Assembly (NCBI GenBank): GCA_027946365.1
Contig: JAPEUQ010000001.1
Location: 558,001-622,000, forward strand
Direction: 5' to 3'
DNA length: 64,000 nucleotides
Source of the DNA: Kalmusia sp. IMI 367209
Taxonomy: Eukaryota; Ascomycota; Dothideomycetes; Pleosporales; Didymosphaeriaceae
Part shown: positions 36,101 through 51,300 of the stretch, piece by piece
Position numbering within the stretch: position 1 is the first letter of the stretch
Layout of the letters: every line of letters starts with the position of its first letter
Position numbers and translations under genes: made by a program
Notes under the pieces: model-generated
What the model was told of the DNA's origin: nothing
Databases searched by the model: none
Seen by the model: the letters and a program-made list of their open reading frames with translations, nothing else

Positions 36101-37569
36101 TAATTTTAAGATAGAATACCGCCTAGGAAAAATAAATCCTATAGATAGGCTATTAAGAAGAGTAGATTATATATAGAAGAATCTATTATTAATCTATTTA
36201 TTATCTACTCTATAGAATAAGTTACTATTAAGGAATAAATATAGTGGAGCGAGAGGATTTATAAATAAGCTTAATTTATTAAATATATATAAAACGTACG
36301 TAACTAATATCTATAGATCTAAAAAGGGCCTTACTACTAGTACTATAGTAAAATACTATATAAATTACGTTTACTAGCTAGAGTGTTAGTTAGTAGTAAA
36401 CCTATAATAGTAAAATCTAATCTACTTACTAAGATAAGATAACTTTAATAAAAAGATATCTTTACTATTAAATATATTACCTGCTTAGTAAGTAAGGATA
36501 ATACTTAAAAATATAAAAAGGTATATGTTTAGTATCTTAATAAAAGGAAGTTCTAAAATATAATAGTAGATTATATATTCTAAATAAACTAACTATTAGA
36601 TAAGAGATTTTATTCTAGAACTATAATATACGTATAGTAGACTATTTTAGTATATATAGAATACTTAAGCTTATTAAGAGGATCTACTATTAGTCTAGTA
36701 TAAATTAAGACGTTTAGAAGTATATAAGAATATATATTATTTACTAAAGAAATAAAGCTCTAAGATATAATAAATATAATAAATTAATATTTTTATTAGT
36801 TTTAGAGGATATCTTTAAGAAAGTTTTACTAGACTTTATTATAGAATTATCTCTAGTTAAGGATTATATAGGCTACGTCTTTAATATAATTCTAGTAATC
36901 GTATATTATTTTTTTTTAAAATAGTTATCTATATCCTAGTACTAAAGTTATAGGATATAAAATAATTTATTAATATCTACTTTAAGAAAGTTATTTTAAA
37001 GTTTAGTATATAAAAAGATATTATATTAAATAAAAGATTTATCTTTACCTTTATATTTTAGATAGAAATATACTACTAACTATAGATAAAGTATAGGTTA
37101 AGCATTATCTTTTATTTATAAATAGATAGATAAATAGAACGCTAGAATTAAACCTTAAAATAATATCTATAGATATTTATATTAACTTTATAAGAGAACT
37201 AGATTATATTACTATTAATAGCTTAATCTACTTATAATAACTCTATACACGAATCTATAAAGATAACGTTATTCTATACTATATATAAAAAGTATCCTAT
37301 CCTTATAATATCTCTTATAGATAGTAGGTAAGAGGGAGAGATACTAGATATAGTTAATAGAATAAAATATATATATAATATAAAAGTATCAACGTAGTAG
37401 ATTTTATTTCTTACTATCTAAACGGTAAGTAGTTACATGAATAGCTAGAGACTTTAAGGAGGAAAACCCTAGGTAGGGATAGGAGAAAAACCTTTAACTT
37501 AAGGTCTACTTTTCTACTAAGCTTAGCCTATTTTAGCTCATTTAAGGATTTTTATATAAAAAGGGTATC
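33110..37569 (+). mobile_element. Gypsy-1 unit A internal region (gag-pol), dead
   Basis: The plus strand shows gag from about 33,250 (a charged, coiled-coil-like stretch with KAEIAELENL-type composition). The reverse-transcriptase active-site box at about 35,358-35,380 reads YLNNIFIYT, both Asp codons changed to Asn, and the thumb motif near 35,505-35,545 reads FLSFIINI*GI. RNase H follows (about 35,700-36,100), then integrase (about 36,200-37,300). The order RT-RNase H-integrase defines Ty3/Gypsy. Compared with unit B, about 1.6 kb just before the 3' LTR is missing or replaced (37,390-37,569). Stops occur throughout. Confidence 0.82.
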
Positions 37570-37716
37570 TATAACGAGGACATTATAAAGTTACTATAAT
37601 ATTAAGATATATTACGCTAGAATTAATAGGGTCTAGTACGCTAAAGAAGCTAAGTGAGTAAGCTATATAAAACCTATACTATACGCTTCCTTTAGGGAAG
37701 TTAAGTATTATTTATT

Positions 37717-37923
37717 TATCGTGGACATGAGGCTCTAGGTTAGCTTTAAGCAACGGAACGATCACGATCCGAAGGATTCTAATAATCTAAATACTAAACG
37801 CTTAGAGTTTTATAAATAAAAGATCTCATAATCTATAAATTCTACCTATCCGGCTTATATTTCTTATATAGCAATCTAATCAATTCGCTTACTAAAAAAT
37901 AATAATCTAATATTAACTATATA
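37717..37923 (+). repeat. Copia-1 5' LTR (207 bp)
   Basis: Starts TATCGTGGACATGAGG (TG altered to TA). Equals the 3' LTR in length; differences are mostly C/T or G/A. This copy keeps more unmutated C and G near its start than the 3' copy (CGTGGACATG against TATAGATATA). Confidence 0.88.
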
Positions 37924-40900
37924 GTTATAAGCCCAGCGCTTTAGGACGTAGGAAAGTTCTCCTATATACTTTAGACGTTGAGGATTACTGTATTTCTTTA
38001 CTACTCTAATCTTAAAGATCCTAATTAACTCTTCTATTTATAAAAATAACTAATGTGGTGATTTTAGCAGGAAGATATTAGCTTATAAATTACGTAAGCT
38101 AGCCCTACTAGTATATACAGCTCTAATTCCACGCCAAAAACCGCGGAGTATAGAATTAAGTAGATCTAAACGCTTATAACACTAAAATAATCAACGATAT
38201 AATACTAGTATATTTAAGTTAATTAATAAGTACCTCTAATAAGTAGCTAAAAAGTTATAATCTTAAACTTACTAAGTATAGATTATGAATAATAGAATGG
38301 TCGATACTTATATTAAAAGTATAAAATATCTAGAACTAGGTCTATACTATAGTATCTCCTAATCTCCTTACTCCTACAATAATTAAATTAGTAAATAAGG
38401 ATAAATTAATATTATAAGCTCTTATATAAGCTTTAAAGGGTAATCTTACACTAACTAAAGCCAATACGAAAAACCTAGTTTAAGCTTAATACTATACTTA
38501 CCTTAAAAAGGCTAAGAATGCTAGGCTAAATTCTAAAACCTAGTATAAAGACTAGCTATTTATCTATAATAAAGTTAAAACCTATAAAATTATTAATATT
38601 AAGGGGAGCTTATAGTACATGATTTTCTAGATACGTTAACTCTTAGGATCGCGCTAGATTAGGTATGATCTATAAATTAATGTATTATCTAAGACTAAAC
38701 TCTAGATAATAAATCCCTTAATCTAGTATAAGTTAAAAGATCTTTTCTTTACTATTATAAGAATATGCGCTCCAAATAAATAATGGAAAAGTCTTAAAAA
38801 TATTCTTTACTTTTATAGGATAAAGCTTAGATATGAAATAAGCTAGATTAATAAAAGATAATAAAGCGTAGGAAACTAGAAGAAGTCCTACCTCTATAAG
38901 AATGGAAAACATAAATGGGATCTAATAATCTATAAATATTTACGACTAGCTATTATAGGATTATTACTACTAGGGATATAACCCATATCACTCTCTAAAT
39001 AGAAAAAGAAGGTGATCCTTAATTATCTTACTAAACCTAAATAGAATAATCTATATACTAAGATAACTAAAGAAGGATAAATTAGCTATACTATACTAAC
39101 TCTAAAATTTCTAGGAATAATAGTTATTATACTTATAAACCTAAATGAGCTTCCTTAATCTAATAATAATACTATAAACGTATATTCTATTATAACTTTT
39201 AGTACTTATCCTTTCTTAGAAAGTATAATCCTAGATAAAGGAGCTATAGTATATCTTATTAATAATTATACTTTACTAGTACCTAAAATATTTAAGAAGC
39301 CACCTATAATTTAGAGTATAGAAGTAGAGATATAAATATTTCCAATCTTAAAAACTAAAGAAAGACTTCTTAAAAGAGTACTATATGGTGAAAATAGAGC
39401 TTAATCTAAAGATCTATTACTTAAAGATATAAAGATTATTAAAGGTTTTTATATTAATATAGTATTAGAAGCTCATTTAAAGAAGATAGGGATCTAGTAT
39501 CTTAGCTTAGATAATATACTACGTATAGAAACTATAGAATAGAGTATTATTTTAGCTAAGCTAAATTATAAATATAACCTTATATTTTTAGAATATAAAC
39601 TGATCCCCTACTATTTATTAATAATAAATATAATGTAATCAGCTAAACGCTAAATAACATATAATATACTAAAAATAGATAGTAAAAAGCTCTAATATTA
39701 GCGCTCTAGTCACCTAGGCCTAAAAGCGTTAAAAGCCTTAGTCTATAGTATATATAACGTATAGATTAAAGGGATTATATAATTAAACTATAAGTATTAC
39801 GCGACTATCTATACTATATAGGTAATTTTAAGATAACTAAGGAAAAGATCACCTAAACCTTTTTATAGGATTTCCTAGAATTTATTTAATATACCTATAG
39901 GACGATTAAACGAGAACTAGTTATTAATTATAAAAGAAGAGTTTAGTAGGAAGATCTATAATAATAACCTCTAAGTAAAAATAATTATAGAAATTATAAT
40001 AGTAATTAAAAGCTTTATAAAATATATTATAATAAAATATAAACTTACTATTACTATAATCTACTAAGATAATGATACTACAATACTACCATAGAGAGAA
40101 AGATTAAGATATAAGATCTAGATAGAATAAGAAGGTATAAAAATTAGCTAACCATCACCTTATATATATAAGTTAAACGGTGCGCTGAAAAGAGTAGGAT
40201 AAGAAATTATAATAAAAGTTATTAAAATAAAAATAGAAGTAAATCTCCTTATTAAACTATAGCCTAAGATTATAAATATAATAATATAACTTTATAGAAT
40301 AAGTCCTTCCACTACTTATAGTCTTTAATCTCTAAATGAAGTACTAGATAGCTAGTTTTAATAATATTTTTAATATTATAAGCCTATAGCTATAAGAGCT
40401 ACGACAGCTAATTTATACCTAGACTAAAGTAAAATCTTTATCTATAGCTACTATATATATCCTTTAAATAGGAGCGCGTAGTGGGGCGCGATAGATAAAG
40501 ATTTAAAGTAAATCTAAGAGCTTATATTAGATATCTAGTAAGATATAGAGCTTCTAATATCTATAGAATATAGATTCTAATACTTAATTAGGTAATTATA
40601 ATATATAACGTTATATTTAATAAAAATCTATTCTATGAAGGGACTTCTAATAAGGGGATTCTAAAAGAAGAAGTAGAGAAGATTATTAAGATTCTTAATA
40701 AAGAAGAAATCGCTAATCTAGGAAAGGTCTATAAATAAATCCTTAATCCTCTATCTAAACTATTTAAGTAAGTAAGTACTAAAATTAGATCTACCACTAA
40801 AAAGATTTTAGAGAAGAAGAAATTAAGCAGATTAAAAAGATAGCTAGCTAGTCTTCTAGTTATAAAACCTTAAGATTAGACTCTACACAGACTATAAGCG

Positions 40901-43900
40901 TAGCTAGTAAGTAGTTAAAAGCTTATATAGAGAGATCTAGGAATATAGAACTTATAACCCCTAATAGGATACTAAAGCTAGGTATTTTAGGGGATAATCT
41001 ATTAAGAAATTACTAGGAGATTAGCGCCTAACTAGATATATATTAACTAAGTAGGACTAGAACGCCGCTCCTAGAGGGTGAAGATATCTTTTAATATAAG
41101 CCTAAGAGCTTAACGCCTACCTCTTAAACTAGGTTAGAAGATCCTATAGCCCTAGATAAAGTAGTAAACCTACTAGTATATTAAAGATAAAGACGTGTTA
41201 ATAATTATACTATTTATATAAATATAAGACTATAGGGAAATACTCCTATAGATGATTAAGTATATAGATACTTACTACTTAGATAATAGAAGAGTAGAAG
41301 ATCTAGATCTAATAATTAACTAAGGGGTAAAATAAACTAAAGTATTTATATATTAATTATAAATCTATTTAATAATCCTTAGTAAAACTTTATAAATATA
41401 TTCTTTCCTAAAGTAATAAAGATCTAGGATAAACAGCGATCCTTTATTATAATTAACTTAGTTATAGAGTTAGCTATACTCTTAAAGCTATAGTTAATAA
41501 TATCTTCTACTTATCTATATAGGAATGAGCTTCTAAAAGAACCCTTAAGTTAAAAATAACTAAATATATATCCACTTAGAAAGCTTTTTAAATAAGCCTC
41601 TTATAAAGAAATCGATACACTTTAAAAAAAAGGATATAGTTAGAAATTTAATAAGACGAAGCTTCTAAACGTTTACTTCTACTAAAATAGATTTAGATAT
41701 ATAAATATAATTAAAATAGGTACTTTCTTAAGTATAAAACTCATATTATTATAAAAAAGATTTCTAAGAGAAAGATATATATAGTTTAATATACGTAGCT
41801 ACTTTAGCAGCCTATTCTTTTAGAACAGCCATAGTGATTATAGTAGAATTTAATCTAAAAATCCTTTAGTATAATATAGTAGACGCATTTCTAAATATCT
41901 ATATTATAGTAGAAAATCTAGTACTCTATAAGCTCCTAAATAGTTTTAAAAAGCTAGAAAATATATAAAACTTAATAAAACTCTATATAGCTTAAGAGAT
42001 TCGCTACTCCTTTGGTATAAGGAGTTCTTAGGCATGCTTAAAGCTAAAGGACTTAGCGTATTAAAGAAGAACTATACTTATTCTTTAATAAGGAATAAAG
42101 GATTTTAGTAATCTTCTATATAAATGATATTCTTCTTATTTTTTAAGAAAAATATAAGTAAGAAACTTAAGTAATATAGAATCGGATTATAGAAAAATAT
42201 AAGATAGAGTAATAAGAACCTATTAAGTAATTTTTAGGATACGCGTTATAAGAGATTAAGAATATAGGATAATCACCCTAATATATAATATCTATATTAA
42301 TAAGATCATAAAATGATTTAAGTTAGATACTAATAAAAGCTTCCTAGCTATATTCTTATTATTAGAAGAGCTTGGAAAATATTCCAGAAAAGTAATAAAG
42401 AAAGATATTAAAATCTATTAAAAAGTATATTAGATTAGTACTTTATATAATAATTATAATATAACTAGATATTACTTTTATAGTATTAAAACTCTTATAC
42501 TTTCTTACGAATCTAGGTCTAGAATACCTTATAGTAGTAGATTATATAATCACTTTTCTATATAGAATACGCTAGAAATCCATTTAATATAGAGGGTATA
42601 ATAGCCCTAATCTACTAATTTATAAAGATGCCTTATTTATAGATAATCTAGAGACTAGACGATTTTCTTATAAATATATTATTATACTATTTAGAGGACC
42701 AATCTTATAGAAAGCAGCTTACTAAAACATAATAATAATATTTATAATAAAAGTAGAGCTTCTAGCTTTAGAGTATATAAGTAAGAAAGTAATAACTCTA
42801 AAGCGCCTCTTTATAAGCTCACCCTAGACTTAAGAGATATATGGCGAATTTTCTATAATAATAAGTAGATAATTAGGCTTATTATAAAAAAATAAGCGTA
42901 TAACTACGCGTCTACGCTATATTAACATTTAGAATATATGGCTATAATAAGAGTACGCGAAGGGATCTTTTAAAGTTTTCTATCTATCTATAAGTAATAT
43001 ACTAGTAGATAGGCTTACTAAACTATTAATAAAATAGTAGTTTATATATTTTATAGAACTTCTAAATCTATAAAATTTAATCACTACATAGTAGAAAGAT
43101 TAATAGAGAAACCATAATTAAATTATTATAGGAGAAGCTAAGCTCCTCTATAGGATATTATCTACTAATATAGCTTAAGGGCAATATAATACTATAAGAA
43201 TATAGAAAAGTCTATTAACTAAAGTTAAGAAAGAGCGAAAACTCCTATTTAACTATTTAAAAAAATTTAAGAACTTATTAAATAGTATATAGGCCTTAGT
43301 ACACTTTATACGCCTATAAGACTACTATGGATCACCTAAGTACTATAGGAAAAGGGAACACCCTAGCTTAGAGTATAGTTAGAAGCGATAAAGTCACTTA
43401 TATAAAAGGTTTATTAAAAGTAAGCTTTAACTAGAATATAGAAAGGATCCCTAAATAAAAACTTATTATTAAGAGTATAAAATTAATTATTAGATTTAAT
43501 AGACTACTTAATAATAGGAGAACTCTAAGTTTAGGCTTTTTAAACATCACCGAGATCGCGTTAGAGATAACTATTAATAGGAGTCTTAATGGTAATTAGA
43601 GTAGAGATAAGAGTATCCCCTATTTATTTTTTAGCTCTAAAAGCACTATATAAATAGCCTTTAACTACTTTTTAGTAATCTTAGGTTTTATAGTTTAATT
43701 ACTAAAGAGCTCCTCCAGAAGGTTTAGATTAACCTTAAAAATATTCTTATAAATTTTTTTAATAGTAGAATAAGCCTTATTAGCGTTAGAAATAGAATTA
43801 TACTTATAACTCTTCTTAATAACTAGAATTAGGTAGTCTTACGATTACCTTCTTTACTTAACTTATCTCTATTACTAATTATAATTATATCTCTAGTCTT

Positions 43901-45068
43901 ATTATGAGTGGATTTAGATTACGGTATAGCTTAGAACTTAGAAGAGATTTTAATATGAGGAGAAATCTTTAACTATAATAAGCCCTTAGAAGTGAAGGAA
44001 ATCTTAACCTAACTAAAGCTTTTAGTATTATTAGGTAAAAGCTAGAGAACCTTATATAAAAACTATAATAAATATAGTTAAAGATAACTTTATAGAATTA
44101 TATAGCTCTTTAACGTCCTTATTCTAAAATTTATTAGCCCGATAAATAAAACCGGAGATCTAAATAATTTATAGTCTAACCCTTTAATAAGCTTAAAGGT
44201 ATTTAGCTATATAAGACTTAAGATCCTTAGGACTACTAGATGATTAGCGGAAAAACCATATAATCTTAAAAAGAAAACTTATACTTTAATATAACTATAA
44301 CCTAAAGAGTAACCATAATAATAAGTAGAGCTATTAATAAAATTAAAATAGATATTATTAGATTAACTAGAGATCGCGCTTTATATATATCCCTAATAAG
44401 ACTCTTTATAAAGAGCACTATAAATACGCTTCTTAATATCTTTCTTTTATATAGAATTACTTTACTTTTAATTAATAAAGGAATACCTTCGCCATTTTTC
44501 TAATCTAGAACTCCTTTTTAATAGTATAATAAGGTATAAAGATTAGGCTAACTTAAGGATTTTAGGAACTATAAGGACCTTCCTTAGAACTAGATAATAA
44601 GCGTGATGGGGACGGGATTACTATAGACTTATAAAGATAACTATACGTTTTCTATAGAATTATCTAGATAAAAAGATTAGTAAAATAAGGAGTCTAGAAA
44701 TAGCTATATACTATAATTAAAATTTTAAAGAGCGTGAGCGAAAACAAAATAAAATTAAAAAGTATAAAAATAAAAATCTAGTATAATAATTAAAGAGAGA
44801 TTAAAAAAGTAAAGAAGGTAAAAGTATAAGATTATAATAAGTTTATTATCCTAGTCACCCATTTACGCAATCACGTGCGAGGCGGTTAGAAATATTTAAA
44901 GGAAAATATATAATTACTAAAAATAACTAATAAGGAGCTTATGTAACTAATTATAATTATTATAATAGAGTCTTATATAATTATAGGCTCACTACTACTA
45001 TTAAATTATAGGCTCACTATTATAGGCTCCTCGCAGACTTACTACTAACGAAGCTTATCTAGGAGGTA

Positions 45069-45275
45069 TATTATAGATATAAGGCTCTAGGTTAAGCTTT
45101 AAGCAACGGAACGATCATGATCTAAAGGATTCTAATAATCTAAATACTAAACGCTTAGAGTTTTATAAGTAAAAGATCTCATGATCTATAAATTCTACCT
45201 ATCCGGCTTATATTTCTTATATAGCAATCTGATCAATTCGCTCACTAAAAATAGTAATCTAATATTAACTATACA
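45069..45275 (+). repeat. Copia-1 3' LTR (207 bp)
   Basis: Starts TATTATAGATATAAGG and ends ACTATACA, keeping the CA end lost in the 5' copy. The target duplication TTATT follows immediately. Confidence 0.88.
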
Positions 45276-45356
45276 TTATTTAATATAACTAGAGTTATCC
45301 TTTTACTATTAATCCTAGTATAAAGTATATACTATTACCTATAACTAGATCTTATA

Positions 45357-48300
45357 TAATAATACTTCTAGTTATAATAGTCTAAGGATAGCTCTAAAAG
45401 TTATATAAATAGTAAATAGAAAATAAATCTCACCTATAATCTTTTAGGATAATAAAGACGCTCTAATCTAATATATAAGAGAAAAATAATATATATATAA
45501 TTATAGCCCTCCTTTAACGCTAGAAGAGTATATCTTAGCTACTAAAAGAAGGCGTGATGAACTTTATACCCTATAACGACTACGCGCCCTTAAGGCTGAA
45601 ATTACGGAACTCGAAAACTTAAATTAAACTTCTAGCCTAACTACTCCTACTAAGGAGGCTGAAACCTAAAGTACTAATATATATAAATAAAATATACCTA
45701 GAATACTCCTACTAATATATAATAAATATACGTTTAAATCTAAAGATTTAGCTAAATATAAGAATAGAAATTTAAAGAAATACTATAAATTCTTTTTATT
45801 TATATAAGGTGATATTTTACCTTTTATTATAAGAATTTTTACTAGACGTGGATAAAGTTATCTAGATAATATAGTATTTAGAAGGTAACCTTAAAGAATT
45901 ATAGTATATATATTATAAATATATCTTTAAGGCTAAAGGAGATACTCTACTAGAAATATCTCTTTAAGTAGTATATACTTAACTTATTTTTTAATCTAGT
46001 GAATCGTAGTTTAGAAATAACTATAGTATATACTTAAACTATATAGTAAAAGGACTAAATAGTCTATTCTTTTATAACTTACCTTAATATTATTAAGATT
46101 AACTTACACTTTATACTAAGGAATAAAGGGTATAACACCTTTTCTTAAAGTTAAGATCTAAGCTATAGAGAGTAATTATTAACTATTATTAAGTATTTAC
46201 TATAAGAGAAGACTTTATTATATTAGACTCTATATTTAAGTAGAATCTACGCGTATTATTTAGTATAGGAATAGTATAGCCATATATTAAAGATAAAATA
46301 TAAAAAGGCTATACTAAATTATTAAATACCTAATAGTAGAAGTAAGTCTTTTAATAAAAGAAGTATTATATATTATAGATATAATAAGATTGGCCACTAC
46401 GTAAATAAATATTAAAGTAGTAACTCTAAATTAAACCCTATATAAATTAATAAAGTAGGAAAAGATTAAGCCTTACTAATAATTTAGGATAGTAAGATGT
46501 CTACTAATATATATTCTACTAGATATAAAATACACGTGTAGCGTAGCTAAGGATATAGGCCTAGAATAATAACTTTAAACTATTTTTAATTTATAAGCTA
46601 ATATTAGTCTAATTAGTTAAAGGATTACTATAAAGATAGACTTATAATCTATTAAAGAAGTTAAGTTTCTAAAACTAGGATAAATTAGAGTCTAATATTA
46701 GAGTATCTATATTATTTATATACTCTAGGTATACTTAATAGATAATACGAGTGTTTAATACTATATAACGACTATAGTCTATAATATTAATAAAGAAGGG
46801 TTCCTCTCTACTAGAAAATCTATTCTTATAAGAAGGAGATATCTATCTTAATTATAGTACTTAAATATAATATTAGGGTTATACTAAAGTTACTATATAA
46901 CTTATTACTATATAAAACTTTTAAAGAAAATTAAGTAAACTAGCTCTAATCTATTCCTATTTTTAGGAGTTCTATAGACTACTAGTATAAGTTTAGAGTA
47001 TCTTATTTATATTAATAAATGTATATAGCGTAAAACTAAGTCTTCTAGATATATTATATAAATATAGTAATATATTTAATAAGAAAGTAGTATCTACTCT
47101 TCTAAAATTTAAAGAATCTAACTACGTAATTCCTATTATAAAAGGAAGGAACCTTTCTATAGATCTTTATATAACCTTTTTAGCATGAGCTTTAAGTGTT
47201 CCGGAGAGTACTTAGAAGATACTCTTAAAGGGTAAATTAAATATAGTACTAGCTCTACTAGAGTACTAATTTTATTTATTTTAAAAGGATAGAACGTTAT
47301 AACTTTATATTAACTATAGGGAATTTAATATTATTACTATTAAGGATTATTATATACTCTTAGTTAAAGAGATACTTAATTATCTATTAGATATATATTA
47401 TATATGATCTTAGACTTTTATAATACCTATTATAGAATTTAGATTTAGATAGGGATAAGTAGAAAATAATATTCTAAACTTAATATAATTATTTTAAATA
47501 CCTAGTTATATCTTTTAGGTTAATAAACGTACCTGTGAGTTTTTAGATATATATTAATAAGGTACTAATATAGTACCTAGACCATATATATATTATATAC
47601 CTAAATAATATATTTATCTATACTTATAGTAAGAATATTATATTCTACTAATATATTATACGCTCTATACTTAAATTATTATAAAAAGTTAAGCTTTTTA
47701 TTAATTTAGGGAAGTATATATTTACCTTAGGTAATATACATTTTCTTAGCTTTATTATTAGTATGTAAGGTATCTACGCGGATTCTACGTGCACGGAGAT
47801 AATAACTAGATAGTTATAACTAATAAATATTAAAGAACTCTAGTTATTTCTAGGATTTATAAATTTCTATTAATATTTTATTAAAAATTACGTAAAAGAA
47901 ACCGCTCCTCTATTAAATCTACTAAAGAAAGAATAAGAATTCTAGTAAAATATAAAGCTAAGAGTATCTTTAAAAGGTTTAAGGAGTATTTTTAAATACG
48001 CCTATTTTATACTACTTTAACCCTACGCTTACTATTTAATTAAAGATAGATATATCTACTTTATAATCTCTAGTATCCTATTATAGCTATTTAAAGATTA
48101 GAAATAACATCTAGTTACTTTTACTTTAAGAAAACTTTAAGCTATAGAGCTTAATTATAAAGTTTATAACCTTAAGCTTTTTATTATTATCTACTATTTT
48201 TAAATAGTAGAGATATTATCTAGATGATGTATAGTATACTATTTAGGTACTAAGTAATTATAATAATCTACGCGGTATACGCGCTATATAGAGGCTAAGC

Positions 48301-51300
48301 CACGATAAACGCATTAAATAATATATCTAGTAGCTTTTAATTTTAAGGTAGAATACCGCCTAGGAAAAATAAATCCTATAGATGGGCTATTAAGAAGGAT
48401 AGATTAGATATAGGAGAACTTATTACTAACCTATTTATTATTTATCCTATAGAATAAGTTACTATTAAGGATAAATATAGTAGAGTAAGAGGATTTATAA
48501 TAAGCTTAGCTTATTAGATATATATAAAACGCATGTAATTAATATCTATAAATTTAAGAAGGGCCCTACTATTAGTACTATAATATATACGCTATATATA
48601 CTACGTTTACTAGCTAGAGTATTAGTTAGTAGTAAACCTATAATAGTAGAATCTAATCTATTTATTAAAATAAGATAACTTTAATAAAAAATATCTTTAC
48701 TATTAAGCGTATTGCCCGCTTAGCGAGTAAGGATAGTACTTAAAAACGTAGAAAGATATACGTTTAACGCCTTAATAAAAGGAAGTCCTAAGATATAATA
48801 GTAGATTATATATTTTAAATAAACTAGTTATTAGGTAAGAGATTTTATTCTAGAACTATAATACGCGTATAATAGGTCATTTTAATATACGTAGAATACT
48901 TAAACTTATTAAGAGAACCTACTATTAGCCTAGTATAAATTAAGATATTTAGAAATATATAAGAATATATGCTATTTACTAAAGAAGTAAAGCTCTAAGA
49001 TATAGTAAATATAATAAGCTAATATCTTTACTAGTTCTAGAGGATATCTTTAAGAAAGTTTTACTAGACTTTATTATAGGATTACTCCTAGCTAAAATTA
49101 CATAGGCTATACCTTTAATATAATCCTAGTAATCGTATATTACTTCTCTAAGATAGCTATCTATATCCTAGTACTAAAGTTATAGGATATAAGATAATTT
49201 ACTAATACCTACTTTAAAGAGGTTATCCTAAAGTTTAATATATAAAAGATATTATATTAAATAGAGAATCTATCTTTATCTCTATATTTTAGATAGAAAT
49301 ATGCTACTAACTATAGATAAAGTATAGATTAAGCACCACCTTCTATCTATAAATAGATGGGTAAATAGAACACTAGAATTAAACCTTAGAATAGTATCTA
49401 TAGATATTTATATTAACTTTATAAGAGAACTAGATTATATTACTATTAATAGTTTAATTTACTTATAACAACTCTATATATAAATCTATAAAGATAATGC
49501 CATTCTACGCTATATATAGAAAGTATCCTATCTTATAATACCTCCTATAGATAGTAGGTAAGAGGAGGAGATACTAAATATAGTTAATAGAGTAAAATAT
49601 ATATATAACGTAAGAGTATTATTTATAAAATATCTCTAAATAGCTTAAAAATATTAGAGTTAATACTATAATAAGAAGTATAAACTAGAGTCCTTCTACT
49701 AAAGAGATCTAGTATTACTAAGTATAAAATATATTTATATATTCTATTAGTCTAGTAAAAAGCTTTCTAGTAAGTTTATTAAATCTTTTTAAGTATAAGA
49801 CGTAGTTAGAACGTAGATATATTATTTACTCCTTCTATCTAACTATTATATTTATAACGTCTTCTATATTTTACTCTTAAACGTTAGAAGCTAAAGTAAG
49901 GATAAGAAGATAACACCCTACTACTAGAGGTTATACCTAAAGGAGAAGAAATCTAGGAAGTAGAAAAATCCTAGTAAAAGGATAAGAAAAGGGTAATAAT
50001 AATATCTACTCTACTAAAAAGGCTATAATAAATCTTAGAATATCTAGACTCTAGAATTAGATTTTAAAAATATAGATAAACTAGTATAGACTTTTAAATA
50101 GGAAAGGATCTTCACCCATAAGAAAAAAGTTAAGAGTATAAAAGGCGTATATAAGGTATAACTATTAAATAGAATTATTTAGAGACTATACAGTCTATAG
50201 GGTATCTACTTAGAATATAAATATTAGAAGGTGAAAAAGGGAAAATAAGTTTTACTAAAATTTACGCCCTATATATACTAAGTATCTTATTTACTATTAC
50301 TATTACTATTAGTCGCTACCTTATTAAAGTATCTATAATCATCTCCTTAATTAACTATTTAAGTAGATTAATTCTATTATCATTATTACTATTATTAGAG
50401 TCACCTTAACCACCACCCCTACCTAAGTGGCCTAAAGGGCCTAAACTAAGGTATTAATCTAAAAGATATTAGTATACACTCTAAATATATTTAAGTATAA
50501 ATATACTAATTTTTATATAATAGAAATAAGACCTACTAGAGCCTTAAGGATAGTAATAATATAATAACTACTTCTAAAGAATTAGACTAAGAAATTAGAA
50601 ACTTATAATAGAAACTAGGTAGCTAAACCTATTAGAGTTCTAAAATATACTATAATACGCCTATAGTTTATTAGCTCTAAGTTAAACTACTTCTAGGCCT
50701 ACGTAAACTTTGCATATAAGCCTAGATCTCCGGATCAGTCCTATAAATAGCTATAGCCAAAATATTAGTAATAGCGACGTAGTACTAGTTATAAAACTTA
50801 TAAAGATAATTTAAATAATTATTTATTACTATTAGTATCTATAAATATTAGCTAAGGTATATATATAGCGCATAATCTATATAATCTACTAAGATATAGC
50901 TACCCTAATTACTATCTTTATAATATTTATAATAATTTTTTAGACTTTTATAATTACTTAATAGCTTGACTAGACTCTACGTATAACATATATAAGTTAT
51001 AATAAGAGCGACTTAGTTAGTATACTTAGTAATAGTACTCTACGCGAAATTATATATATTATATAGTATAGTCTTCTTAATATACTTAGAAAGTAGGTAA
51101 TAGACTATAATAATTAATTTAAAGCAAGTGAGTTATATATACTTTATATACGCTGAAGTGGTGTATATATAGTATTAAAAATAAAAAGATTAATGTAGTA
51201 TTATAATAAGATTAAAATAAAAGAGATTATCTATTTATACTATAGACTTATCGTCACGTGGGCGAGATCTTAAAAACGGAAGGTATAGAATCTTAATATA

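Larger units (their letters stand above)
37717..45275 (+). mobile_element. Copia-1: Ty1/Copia retrotransposon (7,559 bp), RIP-inactivated
   Basis: Two 207-bp LTRs (37717-37923, 45069-45275), 5-bp duplication TTATT (37712-37716, 45276-45280), a purine-rich tract AGGAGG just before the 3' LTR, and GTTATAAGC after the 5' LTR, resembling a tRNA-primer site. Plus-strand coding order is Copia-type: GAG-pre-integrase motif SHLGLKALKALVYS near 39,700-39,750, integrase after it, then reverse transcriptase with LYSLRDSLLLWYKEF near 41,985-42,030 and VIFYINDILLIF near 42,105-42,140 (second Asp kept, first changed to Asn), and RNase H with ELLALEYISKKV near 42,750-42,790 and LTKLL near 43,020. About 2 kb lies between the end of RNase H and the 3' LTR with no assigned function. 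Confidence 0.9.
37570..45356 (+). repeat. Gypsy-1 LTR2, shared by units A and B, split by Copia-1
   Basis: Left part 37570-37716 and right part 45281-45356 sum to 223 bp and join into one LTR once the Copia element and one copy of the duplication TTATT are removed. It is at once the 3' LTR of unit A and the 5' LTR of unit B. Confidence 0.85.
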
